Positions 22,042 to 34,100 of a DNA stretch of 64,000 nucleotides are shown in pieces. Location: NCBI GenBank assembly GCA_027563935.2, contig CM050450.1, positions 30,677,439 to 30,741,438 of the forward strand, written 5' to 3'. The first letter of the stretch is position 1. The number at the start of each line of letters is the position of its first letter. The position numbers and the translations under genes were made by a program. This stretch comes from Costus lasius. Lineage: Eukaryota > Streptophyta > Magnoliopsida > Zingiberales > Costaceae. The notes under the pieces were generated by a model. That model did not search any database and was not told the DNA's origin. It worked only from the letters and a program-made list of their open reading frames with translations.

Positions 22042-25000
22042 ATGAGCTTCAATGTGCGATCCCTACTGGAAAGGGAGAAGTTTGCTGGGCCGAACTTCTC
22101 TGACTGGTTCGGACACCTTAAGATTGTTCTTAAGGCAGAGAGGAAACTGTATGTCCTCGAGACGGCGATACCGCCGCAGCCCGCTCCGAACGCCGCAAGG
22201 GCGGTTCGGGAAGCCTACGAAAAGCACGTCAATGATAGCATTGATGTCGCTTGCCTGATGCTAGCGTCTATGACGCCACCGCTGCAGCGTCAGCATGAGG
22301 ATATGTCAGCTATAGAGATTATAGCGAACCTCAAAATGCTGTATGCTGCACAGGCGAGGACTGAGCGCTATAATCTGACGAAGCTCTTCTTTCAGAGCAA
22401 ACTGGCTGAGGGGAGCCCAGTGGGAGCTCACGTGCTCAAGATGATTGGGCACAAGGAGGCTCTAGATAAACTGGGGCATACCATCAACCAGGAGCTTGCT
22501 GTAGACATAATTCTACAGTCTCTTCCGCCTTCTTTCGATGCGTTCATCATTAACTATAATATGAACAAAATCGATTGTACGCCGGCAGAGCTGTTGAATA
22601 TGCTCTTGACAACTGAGGAAACTCTGAAGGGTAAGCCTTCAACCTCTGTCTTAATGGTTCCTTCTAGGAACAAGAAGAAGGGGAAGAAGGGCAAGGCCCC
22701 TGTCAAGAATTACAGCAAGGCCCTGAAACAGAAGGTGAAGCGGTCGAAGGACAACAGGTGTTTCCACTGTGGCCAGCTGGGTCACTGGAAAAAGGACTGT
22801 AAAGCGCTCCAAGGAGATAAGAGGGGAAGCATCGCTTCTGGCTCAGGTATATATGTGACTGAGGTCATGTTATCTTCTTCTACTATATCATGGGTGTTGG
22901 ACACCGCATGTGGAGTTCACATTTGTTCAAATGTGCAGGAACTCAAGAGAAGAAGGCAGGTGGGACAGCATGAGGTAGACCTACGAGTTGGAAACGGGGC
23001 ACGGGTTGCTGCTGTTGCTGTAGGAGACTATTTCATTACTTTACCATCTGGCATTGTATTAGAATTAAACAATTGTTACTTTGTACCCAGTATTACCAAG
23101 AATATTATCTCTATTCCTGCTCTTGTCAGGAAAGGATTTGCCTTTGAATGCAAGATTTCAAAGTGTGTTTTGACTTATGATAATATTGTGTATGCGACTG
23201 GTTCAATTAACAATGGGTTATACATGTTGGACATGGAAAATTCTATACAAAACATTGATAATAAGAAAGCCAAGTATGCTGATGACAGCACCTTGTTATG
23301 GCATAGTCGTTTAGGCCATATAAACGAGAAGCGCATTAAGCGGTTGCATAATCATGGACTGCTGGGATCTTTCTCCTATGAGGAGATTGATACATGCAAA
23401 GCTTGTTTGATGGGTAAAATGACGAAGTCACCTTTTCTTCACAAAGGTCAAAGGGCTTCAGGTTTACTGGACCTTATACACAGTGATGTGTGTGGGCCTT
23501 TTAGTAAACAAGCCAGAGGTGGCTATCAGTACTTCATTACCTTTACTGATGATTTCAGTAGGTATGGGTATGTCTATTTAATGAGACATAAAAATGAATC
23601 TTTTGACAAGTTCAAAGAGTTCAAAAATGAAGTACAAAATCAGTTAGGCCGAAATATCAAGACACTTCGTTCTGATCGAGGTGGTGAATACCTGAGTCAT
23701 GCGTTTACTGACTATCTGAAAGAGTGTGGGATTATCTCACAGCTCACTCCGCCAGGAACACCGCAGTGGAATGGTGTGTCCGAGAGGAGAAATAGAACGT
23801 TACTTGATATGGTTCGTTCTATGATGAGTCAGGCTACTCTTCCATACTCCTTTTGGGGTTTTGCACTGGAAACAGCTGCAAAGGTACTAAACCGAGTGCC
23901 ATCCAAGGCAGTTTCAAAGACGCCATATGAGTTATGGTATGGGAAACAGCCTAGCTTGACATTTATCAAGATCTGGGGTTGCGAGGCTTATGTCAAAAAG
24001 CTCGCCTCTGGGAAACTAGAGAGCAGATCTGACAAATGCATCTTTGTCGGTTACCCTAAGGAAACTAAGGGTTATTATTTCTTCGATCCCAAGGAGAACA
24101 AGGTTTTTGTTGCTCGGACGGCCATATTTCTTGAGAAGGAATTTCTTCTGCAAGAGGCCAGTGGGAGAGAAATAAAGCTGGATGAGAATCCAGAAGAAGG
24201 ACAAAGTAGTCAAGCACAGTTGGATGAGCCTGAGCCGGTAGATCAGGTTATTGAACAACCTGAGGCTCAAATATCACGGGAACCGCGAAGATCGGGTAGG
24301 ATCCGTCGACAGCCTGAGCGCTATGACGGAGTCTACATCATTGATAATGATGAACCCCTAACTTATGCGGATGCGGTCAGTGGACCGGAGTCAGCTAGAT
24401 GGCTTGAAGCTATGCGAGCCGAGATGGACTCCATGTCAGATAACCAAGTCTGGGATTTGGTTGATCCGCCTCCGGGAGTAATCCCTATAGGCTGTAAATG
24501 GATCTTCAAGAAGAAGATTGACATGGATGGTAACGTGGTTACCTATAAAGGCAGGCTAGTTGCGAAAGGTTTCAATCAAATCTACGGGTTAGATTATGAT
24601 GAAACTTTCTCACCAGTAGCCATGTTTAAGTCTATTCGGATTCTTTTCACGATAGCTGCATATTACGATTATGAGATCTGGCAGATGGATGTGAAGACAG
24701 CTTTCCTCAATGGAAATCTGGATGAGGATGTGTATATGACACAACCGGAAGGTTTCACTAGTCCATCAGATCGTCATAAAATATGCAAGTTAAAGAAGTC
24801 CATTTATGGACTGAAACAAGCATCAAGAAGCTGGAACATTCGTTTTGATGAATCAATCTCTGAGTTTGGTTTCATCAAGAACGAAGATGACCCGTGTGTA
24901 TATAAGAGGTTTAGTGGGAGCGTGATTACATTCCTAATCCTCTACGTCGATGATATCTTGATCATTGGAAACGATATTCCTGAACTGCATGCTGTTAAGG

Positions 25001-25926
25001 CATGGTTAGGAAAATGTTTCCAGATGAAAGATCTAGGAGAAGCAGCCTATGTATTAGGTGTGAAGATCTACCGGGATAGATCTAAGAGGCTTCTCGGGCT
25101 GTGCCAGAGTACCTACATCGATAAGGTCCTGGAGAGATTCCATTTAGAGAATTCTAAACGTGGATATCTTCCAGTCAGACATGGTCTGAATCTTTCGAAG
25201 AGTCAGTGTCCACAAACACAGACTGAGAAAGATGAAATGGACAATACGCCTTATGCTTCGGCTATTGGGTCCATAATGTATGCGATGTTGTGTACTCGCC
25301 CAGACGTCGCTTACGGGTTAAGCGTGACCAGTCGATTCCAAAGTAATCCAGGTTTGGCGCACTGGATTGCGGTCAAGAACATTTTAAAATATCTGCGGAG
25401 GACCAAAGATATGTTCTTGATATATGGTGGTCAGGAAGAACTCAGTATAGAGGGATATACTGACGCTTCGTTCCAGTCAGACCAGGATGATTTCCGATCG
25501 CAATCAGGCTATGTTTTTAGCTTGAATGGTGGAGCAGTGGTGTGGAAAAGCTTCAAACAGTCTACTGTTGCTGATTCCACAACAGAAGCCGAGTATGTTG
25601 CAGCCTCGGAAGCATCCAAGGAGGCAGTGTGGATTCGTAAGTTCGTGAGAGAACTTGGTGTCGTTCCTTCGAGTGCAGATCCTTTGGTTATCTTCTGTGA
25701 TAACACTGGAGCTATAGCACAAGCAAAGGAACCTCGGTCGCACCAGAAGTCCAAGCATATACAGAGACGGTTTCACTTGATCCGGGAGATCATTGATCGT
25801 GGCGAGATCAAGATTTGCAAGGTTCATACAGATGACAATCTGGCAGACCCGCTTACCAAGCCTCTGGCGCAGCAGAAGCATGAGAAGCACTGTAATAATA
25901 TGGGTTTGAGATTTCTCAACCATTAG
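22042..25926 (+). CDS. Copia gag-pol polyprotein, intact (1294 residues)
   Basis: Encodes capsid and all enzymes for reverse transcription and integration. Gag is about residues 1-235, with a zinc knuckle CFHCGQLGHWKKDC at 240-253. The protease aspartate is D287 in VLDTACGVH; the third position is Ala rather than the usual Gly, and all copies here share it. The integrase HHCC finger has H421, H426, C452 and C455, and the catalytic triad is D482, D545 and E581. Reverse transcriptase has YVDDI at 968-972. RNase H has D1141, E1184 and D1220. The domain order is that of Ty1/copia, and the length suits a full single-frame polyprotein. The start MSFNVRSLLEREKF is kept in the copies at 44852 and 56909. 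No stop or frameshift is seen, so the product could be functional if transcribed. Confidence 0.95.
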   Translation: MSFNVRSLLEREKFAGPNFSDWFGHLKIVLKAERKLYVLETAIPPQPAPNAARAVREAYEKHVNDSIDVACLMLASMTPPLQRQHEDMSAIEIIANLKMLYAAQARTERYNLTKLFFQSKLAEGSPVGAHVLKMIGHKEALDKLGHTINQELAVDIILQSLPPSFDAFIINYNMNKIDCTPAELLNMLLTTEETLKGKPSTSVLMVPSRNKKKGKKGKAPVKNYSKALKQKVKRSKDNRCFHCGQLGHWKKDCKALQGDKRGSIASGSGIYVTEVMLSSSTISWVLDTACGVHICSNVQELKRRRQVGQHEVDLRVGNGARVAAVAVGDYFITLPSGIVLELNNCYFVPSITKNIISIPALVRKGFAFECKISKCVLTYDNIVYATGSINNGLYMLDMENSIQNIDNKKAKYADDSTLLWHSRLGHINEKRIKRLHNHGLLGSFSYEEIDTCKACLMGKMTKSPFLHKGQRASGLLDLIHSDVCGPFSKQARGGYQYFITFTDDFSRYGYVYLMRHKNESFDKFKEFKNEVQNQLGRNIKTLRSDRGGEYLSHAFTDYLKECGIISQLTPPGTPQWNGVSERRNRTLLDMVRSMMSQATLPYSFWGFALETAAKVLNRVPSKAVSKTPYELWYGKQPSLTFIKIWGCEAYVKKLASGKLESRSDKCIFVGYPKETKGYYFFDPKENKVFVARTAIFLEKEFLLQEASGREIKLDENPEEGQSSQAQLDEPEPVDQVIEQPEAQISREPRRSGRIRRQPERYDGVYIIDNDEPLTYADAVSGPESARWLEAMRAEMDSMSDNQVWDLVDPPPGVIPIGCKWIFKKKIDMDGNVVTYKGRLVAKGFNQIYGLDYDETFSPVAMFKSIRILFTIAAYYDYEIWQMDVKTAFLNGNLDEDVYMTQPEGFTSPSDRHKICKLKKSIYGLKQASRSWNIRFDESISEFGFIKNEDDPCVYKRFSGSVITFLILYVDDILIIGNDIPELHAVKAWLGKCFQMKDLGEAAYVLGVKIYRDRSKRLLGLCQSTYIDKVLERFHLENSKRGYLPVRHGLNLSKSQCPQTQTEKDEMDNTPYASAIGSIMYAMLCTRPDVAYGLSVTSRFQSNPGLAHWIAVKNILKYLRRTKDMFLIYGGQEELSIEGYTDASFQSDQDDFRSQSGYVFSLNGGAVVWKSFKQSTVADSTTEAEYVAASEASKEAVWIRKFVRELGVVPSSADPLVIFCDNTGAIAQAKEPRSHQKSKHIQRRFHLIREIIDRGEIKICKVHTDDNLADPLTKPLAQQKHEKHCNNMGLRFLNH

Positions 25927-25935
25927 ATTAAGTGC

Positions 25936-25946
25936 AAGTGGGAGAT
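25936..25946 (+). promoter_or_regulatory. Polypurine tract of copia copy 1
   Basis: AAGTGGGAGAT directly precedes the TG of the 3' LTR. The minus-strand copies show the same tract at the same place (complement ATCTCCCACTT). Confidence 0.85.
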
Positions 25947-27651
25947 TGTTGGAGTATGCCCTTAAGGCTAATGTTTGAGGCCTTTGGGATTGTAATAGTA
26001 TCATGTAATAAACTCTTATGTTTATAAAAGGCATGGTTATTATTCAGCTTGTTACCTTGTCTGCTGTAATAAGTGTACTTCTGAATAATGTCTCAAAGCT
26101 GTTCAGCTAGGCTGACAGGCTATAAGTCCTTAGTCGAGATATCTTGGAGAACATGAGACAGCCTTGATATGATAGAGACTAATATGAGTGCTAATCTTAT
26201 AGGATGCTTCGAGCATGGAATAAGATGTAGACTCATGGGTACATTGGATGTACTGGACAGACCCTACTGGGATATTCCATTGCTTGTCACAATGTGAATG
26301 ATCCTTGTAAGCAACAAGTGGCACATGTCCTCTGACTTGAGATCACTTGTGTTTCTAAATGAGGATTGTCATTGTCTTGAGCTAGTTCAATATCATTTGA
26401 GATATAATGATTATAGACTATCTTGGATGGTGAGCTTGAATCAGGTTAGGGCACTTGTGATAGATAAAGGATTGCCGTCTCCTTGTTTAAGGAGTGTGAT
26501 GTTCTATAGGGCCACACTATATGAGATGATTGAGGAAGTGTATGGCCATACCCAGATGACTATGTTCATCTGATCTAATCATGCTCATCGTATTGGAGTT
26601 ACAAGCTTGACATGCTTGTCCAATAAGAACATCCAGTGGCAAAGGACAAATGTATGCCTTGTGAATTGAGTCACACTTGTGCTGTGTTTTGGGTGCAGTC
26701 TTGGAAGACTCTTTCCTTTATATCGGGAGACAGTGATGTGTTGCTAGATACCCCTCACTGATCGTGATAACGTAAGTTATCGTTACCGACATTTAAAGGA
26801 AACCCTCAGGGTCGCACAATTTGGTGATATGGCTTCCTTAAGTCAGATCGTGTGGACTGAATTGTTTTGGTTCAGTTTAAAGAGATTTAATCTCTGATTG
26901 TAAGTGAGATCTGGTCTGATCATGTTTGATTGATTAGAGCTTTAGATCGGTAAGCTTCGATCGAGAGAGATGATGCTAGATCGGTGCGATCAGAAGCGTC
27001 AGATGATGAAGGGTCAGATCTAGGACCTTGTGGTCTAATTTGGTCTAGACTTAATTCTGGGCTGATTTGGTTTCGAAATTGAACCAATGAAATTGAACCG
27101 GCTCATGGGTTGAGCGCTTGGTTCAAGAGGGAGAAGAGGTTGCGTTTGGTTCATGGAAACATGAACCATGAACGCCAACTCTTAATCGTTGCCATTTATG
27201 GAAAGTTCCATAAGCTAAACGCATATGCGTTCATGGCTTGATTACTCTCTAATGCTTTCGGTTTTGCTCTTTGGGCGTGGAGAAAACGGCTTGCTCTTGG
27301 AGAAGGCGTTGTTCTTGCGAAAAGAAGGAAGAGCTCTCGAAAAGAAGGCAGCCCTTTTCATCTAATCTCCTACACACGGTTGAAAGAGCTTGCCAATCTT
27401 GCTAGCACAAGACTTGCGCAAGGAGGAAGCTTTCATCCCTTGTGTGTGATTTCTTTGGAGAAGATCCCTTCGGTCTTTCTTCTTCCAAGCCGCACCATCT
27501 ACATGGCTATGGTATGATCTTGTTCTTATCAATCTTTGATAGTTGAACAATTGGCATGCAAACGATTTTAAAACCCTTGCTTCCGCTTGCATCATTTTTC
27601 ATTAGCGCCATGCTTAGGGTTTTTGCCCCCTTTATCTTTGGGGTTCCTACA
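25947..27651 (+). repeat. 3' LTR of copia copy 1
   Basis: Same 1705-bp sequence as the 5' LTR, with no difference found by eye. It is followed by AT and then CTGCAGT, the latter also preceding the 5' LTR. Confidence 0.95.
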
Positions 27652-27653
27652 AT

Positions 27654-29389
27654 CTGCAGTAACTCTGACTGAACCCTGAGAGAAGCTAGAAGACCACCTC
27701 TCTCACCCGGAGTCACACTCAGATGCATGTCACTGAACTCCTGCAATAGTCGCCACTCCTGGACTCGCAGTGCAGCTATCTGAGTCACAGGATACCGACT
27801 AAGAGCATCAGCCACCACATTGGCTTTACCAGACTGATATTGGATGGTGAAGTCATAATCCTTTATCAATTCAAGCCATCGCCTCTGTCTCATATTCAGC
27901 TCTTTCTGAGTGAAGATATACTTCAAGCTCTGGTGATCTGTAAACAATTCAAATGTCTGTCCAAACAGATAGTGCCTCCAGATCTTCAAGGCAAAAACTA
28001 CAGCTGCCAACTCCAGATCATGAGTGGGGTAGTTTACCTCATAGTCTTTGAGTTGCCTTGAAGCATAAGCAACTACCTTTCCTTGCTGCATCAGTACAGC
28101 ACCCAGACCCTTACCAGAGGCATCAGTGTACACAGTGAACTTCTCTCCATCACAGGGAATGATGAGGATAGGAGCACTGGTCAGTCTCCTTTTCGGTTCT
28201 TGAAAACTAAACTCACAATCATCAGACCACTCAAACTTCAAATTCTTTCTAGTTAGCTTAGTCAGAGGACCAGCCAGCTTGGAAAAACCCTCCACAAAGC
28301 GGCGGTAGTATCCAGCTAAGCCCAGAAAACTTCTGACCTCAGTCGCTGTAGTTGGTCTTCCCCAATGAAGAATGGCGTCCACCTTCACTGGATCCACAGA
28401 CACACCCTGGCCAGAAATAATGTGCCCCAGAAAGCCAATCAGATATAGCCAGAACTCACATTTGCTGGCCTTAGCATACAGCTGCTTCAGCCGCAGAATC
28501 TCCAGCACCTTGCGCAAATCCTGAGAGTGATCTTGCGCATTCTTGGAGTAGATCAGAATATCATCAATGAAGACGACCACACATTTGTCCAGGAGCTCAT
28601 GAAATACCCTGTTCATCAGATCCATAAACACCGCAGGGGCATTTGTCAATCCAAAGGGCATAACAAGAAACTCATAGTGCCCATACCTGGTCCTGAATGC
28701 AGTTTTAGGTGCATCCACCTCCTGAACTTTCAGCTGATGATAGCCAGACCTCAGGTCAATTTTAGAGAATACAGTAGCACCCTGCAACTGATCAAAGAGA
28801 TCATCAATACGGGGTAATGGGTACTTATTCCTAACAGTCACTTGATTGAGTTGACGGTAATCGATGCACATGCGCAAAGTACCATCCTTCTTCTTCACAA
28901 ATAACACAGGTGCTCCCCATGGAGAAACACTGGGTCGAATATACCCCTTCTCTAATAGTTCTTCCAGTTGCTTCTTCAGCTCCGTCAGTTCTGAAGTTGC
29001 CATCCTGTAAGGAGCTTTAGATATCGGTGCCGTGCCTGGCAACAACTCGATACCAAACTCAACTTCTCTGCTGGGTGGTAACCCAGATAAATCATCAGAG
29101 AAGACGTCAGCAAACTCTCTTACCACAGGAATTTTAGCCAGATCCAAATCATACTCAGTCTGCACCTTGACATGCGCCAGATACCCCTTGCAGCCCTGGG
29201 CTAAAAGCTTCCTGGCCTGCAGATGAGATATCACCAAAGGCTCCTGTTTTGAAATCCGGCCTTGGATAACCAGTTGCTGTCCATCACTTAGATGCAGAGT
29301 AATTAACTTTTCAAAACAATCTAAAGTAGCATGATAGGCAGACAGCCAATCCATGCCCAGAATGATGTCATAGTCTTTCATAGGAAGAC
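27654..29389 (-). pseudogene. Tekay pol middle part: protease end, RT and RNase H (piece 2 of 3)
   Basis: On the minus strand this continues the split Tekay polyprotein. It runs from [14 protein letters not shown] at the end of the protease, through RT with [11 protein letters not shown], to RNase H ([21 protein letters not shown]) and the linker VADALSRY. Within this piece the frame has no stop, so only the insertions and the lesions in the integrase piece break the gene. The apparent ORF runs on past 27654 into the copia LTR, but those terminal residues are not Tekay protein. Its upstream edge at 29389 is the chromovirus insertion with target duplication AAGAC. Confidence 0.9.
29385..29389. 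repeat. Target site duplication (left) of the chromovirus
   Basis: AAGAC flanks the element directly on both sides (left here, right at 37620-37624). This is the five-base duplication expected of Ty3/gypsy integration and proves the element ends. Confidence 0.92.
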
Positions 29390-31150
29390 TGATGGGAAGG
29401 CCAAGCATGCAACATTCAAACAACGCGCTTTGAAAACATTTTGCTAAATAGATATAACTTAGTAAACCCCTTGAACTATCGTAGTTTGAAACTAGCTTGT
29501 TTTAGTAAGTAGTAGTGAAAACCGAAACTATCCTAGCATGCACTTCTAGATAAAATGAAATTTGACAAAGCTTATCATGTGATTCTATAACCTCAATTAG
29601 ATCTAGCATGCGGTTCTAACATAAGCAATAAAGCTACTCTAGGGGAGGAACTCACCTTGCACCCTTTGAGAATAGAAAGGGTGACCTTCCCGTTCTTCAC
29701 CGGTCCAATGGTTGAATCTCACGAAGTAGGGCCCTATGAGCTTACACACATGGCATTGCAGCATCCCACACATGCGTGGGTGAATTTGAAATAATATTAA
29801 GAGGCCACTTAACACAAGAACATTCAAGGGGGAGGATAGCCTCCAAATTCCCTTGCTAACATGACATAGACTAACTAGATTAGAGGGAGAGGAAAGGTGG
29901 GCGGCTTGCTTATCATCCCATGGCCTTGCGCCACCTGCAGAAAACAAATGTGGGTGCAAAGGGGCTGTCCAACAAGCAACAAGGAACAACAACCAAGATA
30001 GTAGAGAGACTTAGCTTAACTAGGTGGTGGCTTGATCTTGGCATGACACCATCTTGAGTCTCGGCTGTTCAGCTCTTCCTCTTGGACTAAAGGCTTGTCA
30101 AGGTTAAGGGGATGAAGTGGCGTGAGCTCCCATCTTCAAGACAAGCGCAAGTGGTGGAAGAAGGTTGAAGAGCAAGAGGGGATGGAAGGGAATAGAACTC
30201 TCGGCAATGGGTGGAAGAAAGGGAGGGGTTAGGTGACACACACCATTAGAAGACACACTTCTGAAATTTGAAATTCATTCAACTCTAAAAACCGATGGCT
30301 TTACAAGAAGTTACATCATATAGGGGAGTCTCCAACGGTTATCTCCCTTCCTAAGCTCAAAACAAGTCACACAAGTCAAGCATGATGTAGACAACTCAAT
30401 GGGCTGATGTCTTCTTCCAAAGGGGCGGTTGCTTGGAGGTTTGGCTTTGGAGTTTCAGCAGAATGGCAAGTTCGAAACTGAGTTGATGATGGACTGAAGA
30501 GGCTGCTGATGGCTGACATTGAGCAGGCTGCAGATTGGCATGGGCGGCTGACACTTGAAGGGACTGAAGTTGCTGCAAAGGCTGACATGGTTCAGCTGCT
30601 CCTTGACCTTGGTGGCTGGCGCATGGTGGACTGAAGGAGACATGGCTCAAGCTGCTCCTTGACTTTGGTGGCTGGCGCATGATGGGCTGAAGTAGGACTT
30701 TGTGTAGGCTGCATCTTGACTTGATTAGAAATGAAGGTAAACTCCACATGGCTGCCAACTAGGATGGTGGAAGTTGAGGTACTTGTGGTGTTGCTTCATT
30801 AGGTTGGGGTGGGCTGATTCTCTCTTGAGTTGGGCTGATGGCCCATGGCATCTCTTGGAGTTGTCTTGACCTGATTTTGACTTGCATCCCAAGAATGGAG
30901 TTGACCTATACTATTACATCAATTTCATGCACTAACCTACTATACATAAGTGGCGGATCCTAGGCATGTAACTACATGGTGTAATTGGAGGGTGGATCTA
31001 ACCTACCATATGATGCACCCTAATCTAAGACAAAATAAGCAACAAAAGGGGTCCTAAGGAAGCCATATCTAATGGCTAGGATAGCCATACCGAGAGGGCT
31101 TCTTTCGGACCCGGGTGGACCTCCGAAGGTCCTGCTTTGGTCCCACATCA
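29390..31150 (-). repeat. 3' LTR of the chromovirus
   Basis: Reads TGATGTGGGACC...CCTTCCCATCA on the minus strand, 1761 bp. The several 60-120 codon frames in it recur exactly in the other LTR and are taken as chance. Confidence 0.93.
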
Positions 31151-34100
31151 GCTCTCCCGGGGTGGGAGAAATTCTCCTCTGGAGAATTGTCTTTGTACCC
31201 TTGGAGAAGCTCGGGTGCGGACCTAGCAAGCTCAGCCTCGGGGAGCCAGGCTTCCTCACCATCAGTAAATTTGATGCGGTAATAAAGCTGTACCTCATCA
31301 GGGGTGAGTCGGGTCTGGTCCTCGAGTATGGCCTCAATCTCTGAGTCGTGGCAAGTGGCTGGTTCTCGTATAGAGAGAGGCGGATGATACAGTGTCAGAT
31401 CCTCCACATTGATGGTGGAAGATATCCCCAGTTCTGGCGGTAGGTCCAGGAGATAGGCGTTATTGTTGACCTTCTTCAGAATAGTGAAGGACCCGATGCC
31501 CTTGGCGTCCAACTTGCGGCCTGGTCCTTGGATGCGTTCCTCGCGGACCCGCAACATAACCTGATCCCCTACAGAAAATACCTTCTCTCGGCGATGTTTA
31601 TTAGTATCGTCACGATATTGATTAACAGAGTCTTGAATCTTACTGAATAGCTCATGATGTAATTGCGAAATGTGGAAAGCATAATCTCGGGCCGAAATAG
31701 AAGTCTTGCAATGTTTAGGGGCTGAAAATAGATCAATGGGCTTGTTAGGCTGGTATCCTAAGTTTGCCTGGAAAGGAGATAGACCAGTAGTCCTGTTAGG
31801 AACACTATTGTAGGAAAACTCAGCTGTAGGTAACAGCTTGTCCCAATCACTGGGGTGCTCTCCTACAAGACTCCTAAGGATGCTCCCAAGTGATCTGTTG
31901 ACCACTTCGGTCTGCCCATCCGTTTGGGGGTGGTAGGCCGTCGAGAACTTCAGTTTTGTGCCCAATAGAGCCCATAGCGTCCTCCAGAAATGACTAACAA
32001 ATCTAGTGTCTCTATCCGAAACTATAGTGAGAGGGGTACCATGCAACCTAACAATGTCTCTAAAGAAGATTCTAGCCATATGGGAGGCATCGGTAGTTTT
32101 AGTGCAAGGTATGAAATGAGCCATTTTTGTGAACCGGTCTACCACAACATAAATAGAGTCATGCCTAGCAGCAGTCCTAGGCAATCCTAGAACAAAGTCC
32201 ATACTAATGTCCTGCCACGGTGCCTGGGGAATAGGCAGAGGGGTGTACAGTCCAAAATTGTGCTTCTGGACTTTAGTGGCTTGACAGGTTCCACAATGCC
32301 TAACTACCTTGGCCACATCTCGGTAGAGTTGAGGCCAAAAGAATCGTTCCTCGACCAAGGCACGGGTCTTCTCCCGACCATGGTGCCCAGCAGACCCTCC
32401 TCCATGGAGTTCCCAAACTAGGAAATCCCGGATTGAGGACTTAGGCACACAGAGGGTTGGCCCAAGGAAGAGATACCCATCCCGAAGGGTGTACAAGGGG
32501 TGACTCATAACATCTCTAGTCATATCAGCATAAGTAGCAGAAAAGTCAGGGCAATCTAGGTAAGCAGTTTTCATATGTTCAAATCCTACAAGTTCAGCAT
32601 GCATAGTTTGCAAAATGAAGACTACCCTACTTAGAGCATCAGCAACTTTGTTGTTAACTCCAGACTTGTGTTTTAAGACAAAAGTGTACTGTTGCAAATA
32701 CTCTACCCACTTGGCATGTCTAGCATTGAGTTTTCTTTGGGCACTAAGGTAAGACAGGGCTTGGTGATCACTATTTAAGGTAAACTCATGGTGGAGAAGG
32801 TAGTGCCGCCAATGCCTTAAAGATTGAACCACGGCATAGAACTCTTTGTCGTAGGTTGAGTATTTCTGCTTGGCCTCATTCAGCTTTTCACTGAAGAAGG
32901 CAATAGGGTGACCTTCTTGACTGAGGGTCCCACCTATGCCAATGCCAGAAGCATCACAATCAACCTCAAAGACCTTGCCAAAGTCAGGCAACCTTAAAAC
33001 AGGGGCGGAGGTCATCCTACTCTTTAGCTCAGTGAAGGCCCTATTGGCAGACTTAGTCCAAGTAAAGTCCCCTTGTTTCATGCAGTTGGTGATAGGAGCT
33101 ACTATGGTGCTAAAATTCCGTATGAACCTACGGTAGAAGGTAGCAAGGCCATGAAAACTCCTAACTTCAGTAAGGGTCTTGGGCTCTGGCCAGTCTAAGA
33201 TGGCTTGGACTTTAGATGGATCAGCTTGAAGCCCTAGGTCAGAAACAATAAACCCTAGAAAGACAACTTTGGGAGATAGAAAAGAACATTTCTTCAGGTT
33301 GACATACAGCTTTTCATCTCTAAGAAGGGTTAGAGTCTGCCTTAAGTGCCCTAGGTGCTCCTTTTGTGACTTACTATAGATAAGTATGTCATCAAAGTAT
33401 ACAACTAGGAACTTCCCTAAGTAGGGTCTAAGCACTTGGGTCATAAGCCTCATAAATGTGGAAGGGGCATTGGTTAGCCCGAAAGGCATGACTAACCATT
33501 CATATAAGCCGTCTTTGGTTTTGAAGGCGGTCTTCCATTCATCCCCTTCTCTAATCCTAACCTGATGATATCCACTCCTGAGGTCAAGCTTGGAAAACCA
33601 TTTGGATCCTACTAACATATCTAGCAAGTCATCAAGTCTAGGTATGGGAAACCTATATTTGATAGTAATCTTGTTGATAGCTCTGCAATCTATACACATG
33701 CGCCAACTGCCATCCTTCTTTGGGGTAAGAAGGGCTGGGACGGCGCAGGGACTTAGGCTTTCCCTGATGTAACCCTTACACAATAAATCATCTACTTGTC
33801 TTTTGAGCTCCTCATGCTCGGTAGGGTTCATCCTATAGTGGGGTAGGTTGGGAAGAGAGGATCCAGGGACAAGGTCTATGGCATGTTGTATATCCCTAAG
33901 AGGTGGCAGTCCTTCAGGGAGGTCCTCTGGAGTGAGCTCACTAAATTCTTGGAGTATGGATTCTACTTCTGGGGAAGGCTTCTCTTCTACTTCAGGGTTG
34001 ACTTCTTTGATGACTAAGGTATAAAGGGGTTGATCTGCTATAATTTCCTTAGTGAAAGTTTGAGGCCTTATAAGTTGAATGGTAGGTTGGCCTTTCTTGG

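Larger units (their letters stand above)
18481..27651 (+). mobile_element. Intact Ty1/copia retrotransposon, copy 1
   Basis: Full-length 9171-bp element with two 1705-bp LTRs, an initiator-tRNA primer site, a long leader, one uninterrupted 1294-residue gag-pol frame and a polypurine tract. The LTRs look identical wherever I compared them, including every small frame in them, so insertion was recent. It sits in the RNase H-integrase linker of the Tekay polyprotein. The flanks share CTGCAGT, with two extra bases (AT) between the 3' LTR end and the right-hand copy. Order protease-integrase-RT-RNase H identifies Ty1/copia; I do not assign a clade. Confidence 0.95.

Noticed and set aside
25504..26034. 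176-codon minus-strand frame and its relatives at 41067, 50829 and 60494
   Set aside because: Antisense shadow of the copia RNase H region, recurring wherever that region recurs.
27507..27653. C-terminal extension of the Tekay RT/RNase H frame
   Set aside because: The codons are read through the copia LTR; Tekay coding stops at the insertion.
30376..30758. Overlapping minus-strand frames rich in Ser, Pro and Gln, repeated at 36845-37227
   Set aside because: They are the two LTRs of one element; repetition reflects LTR identity, not a gene family.
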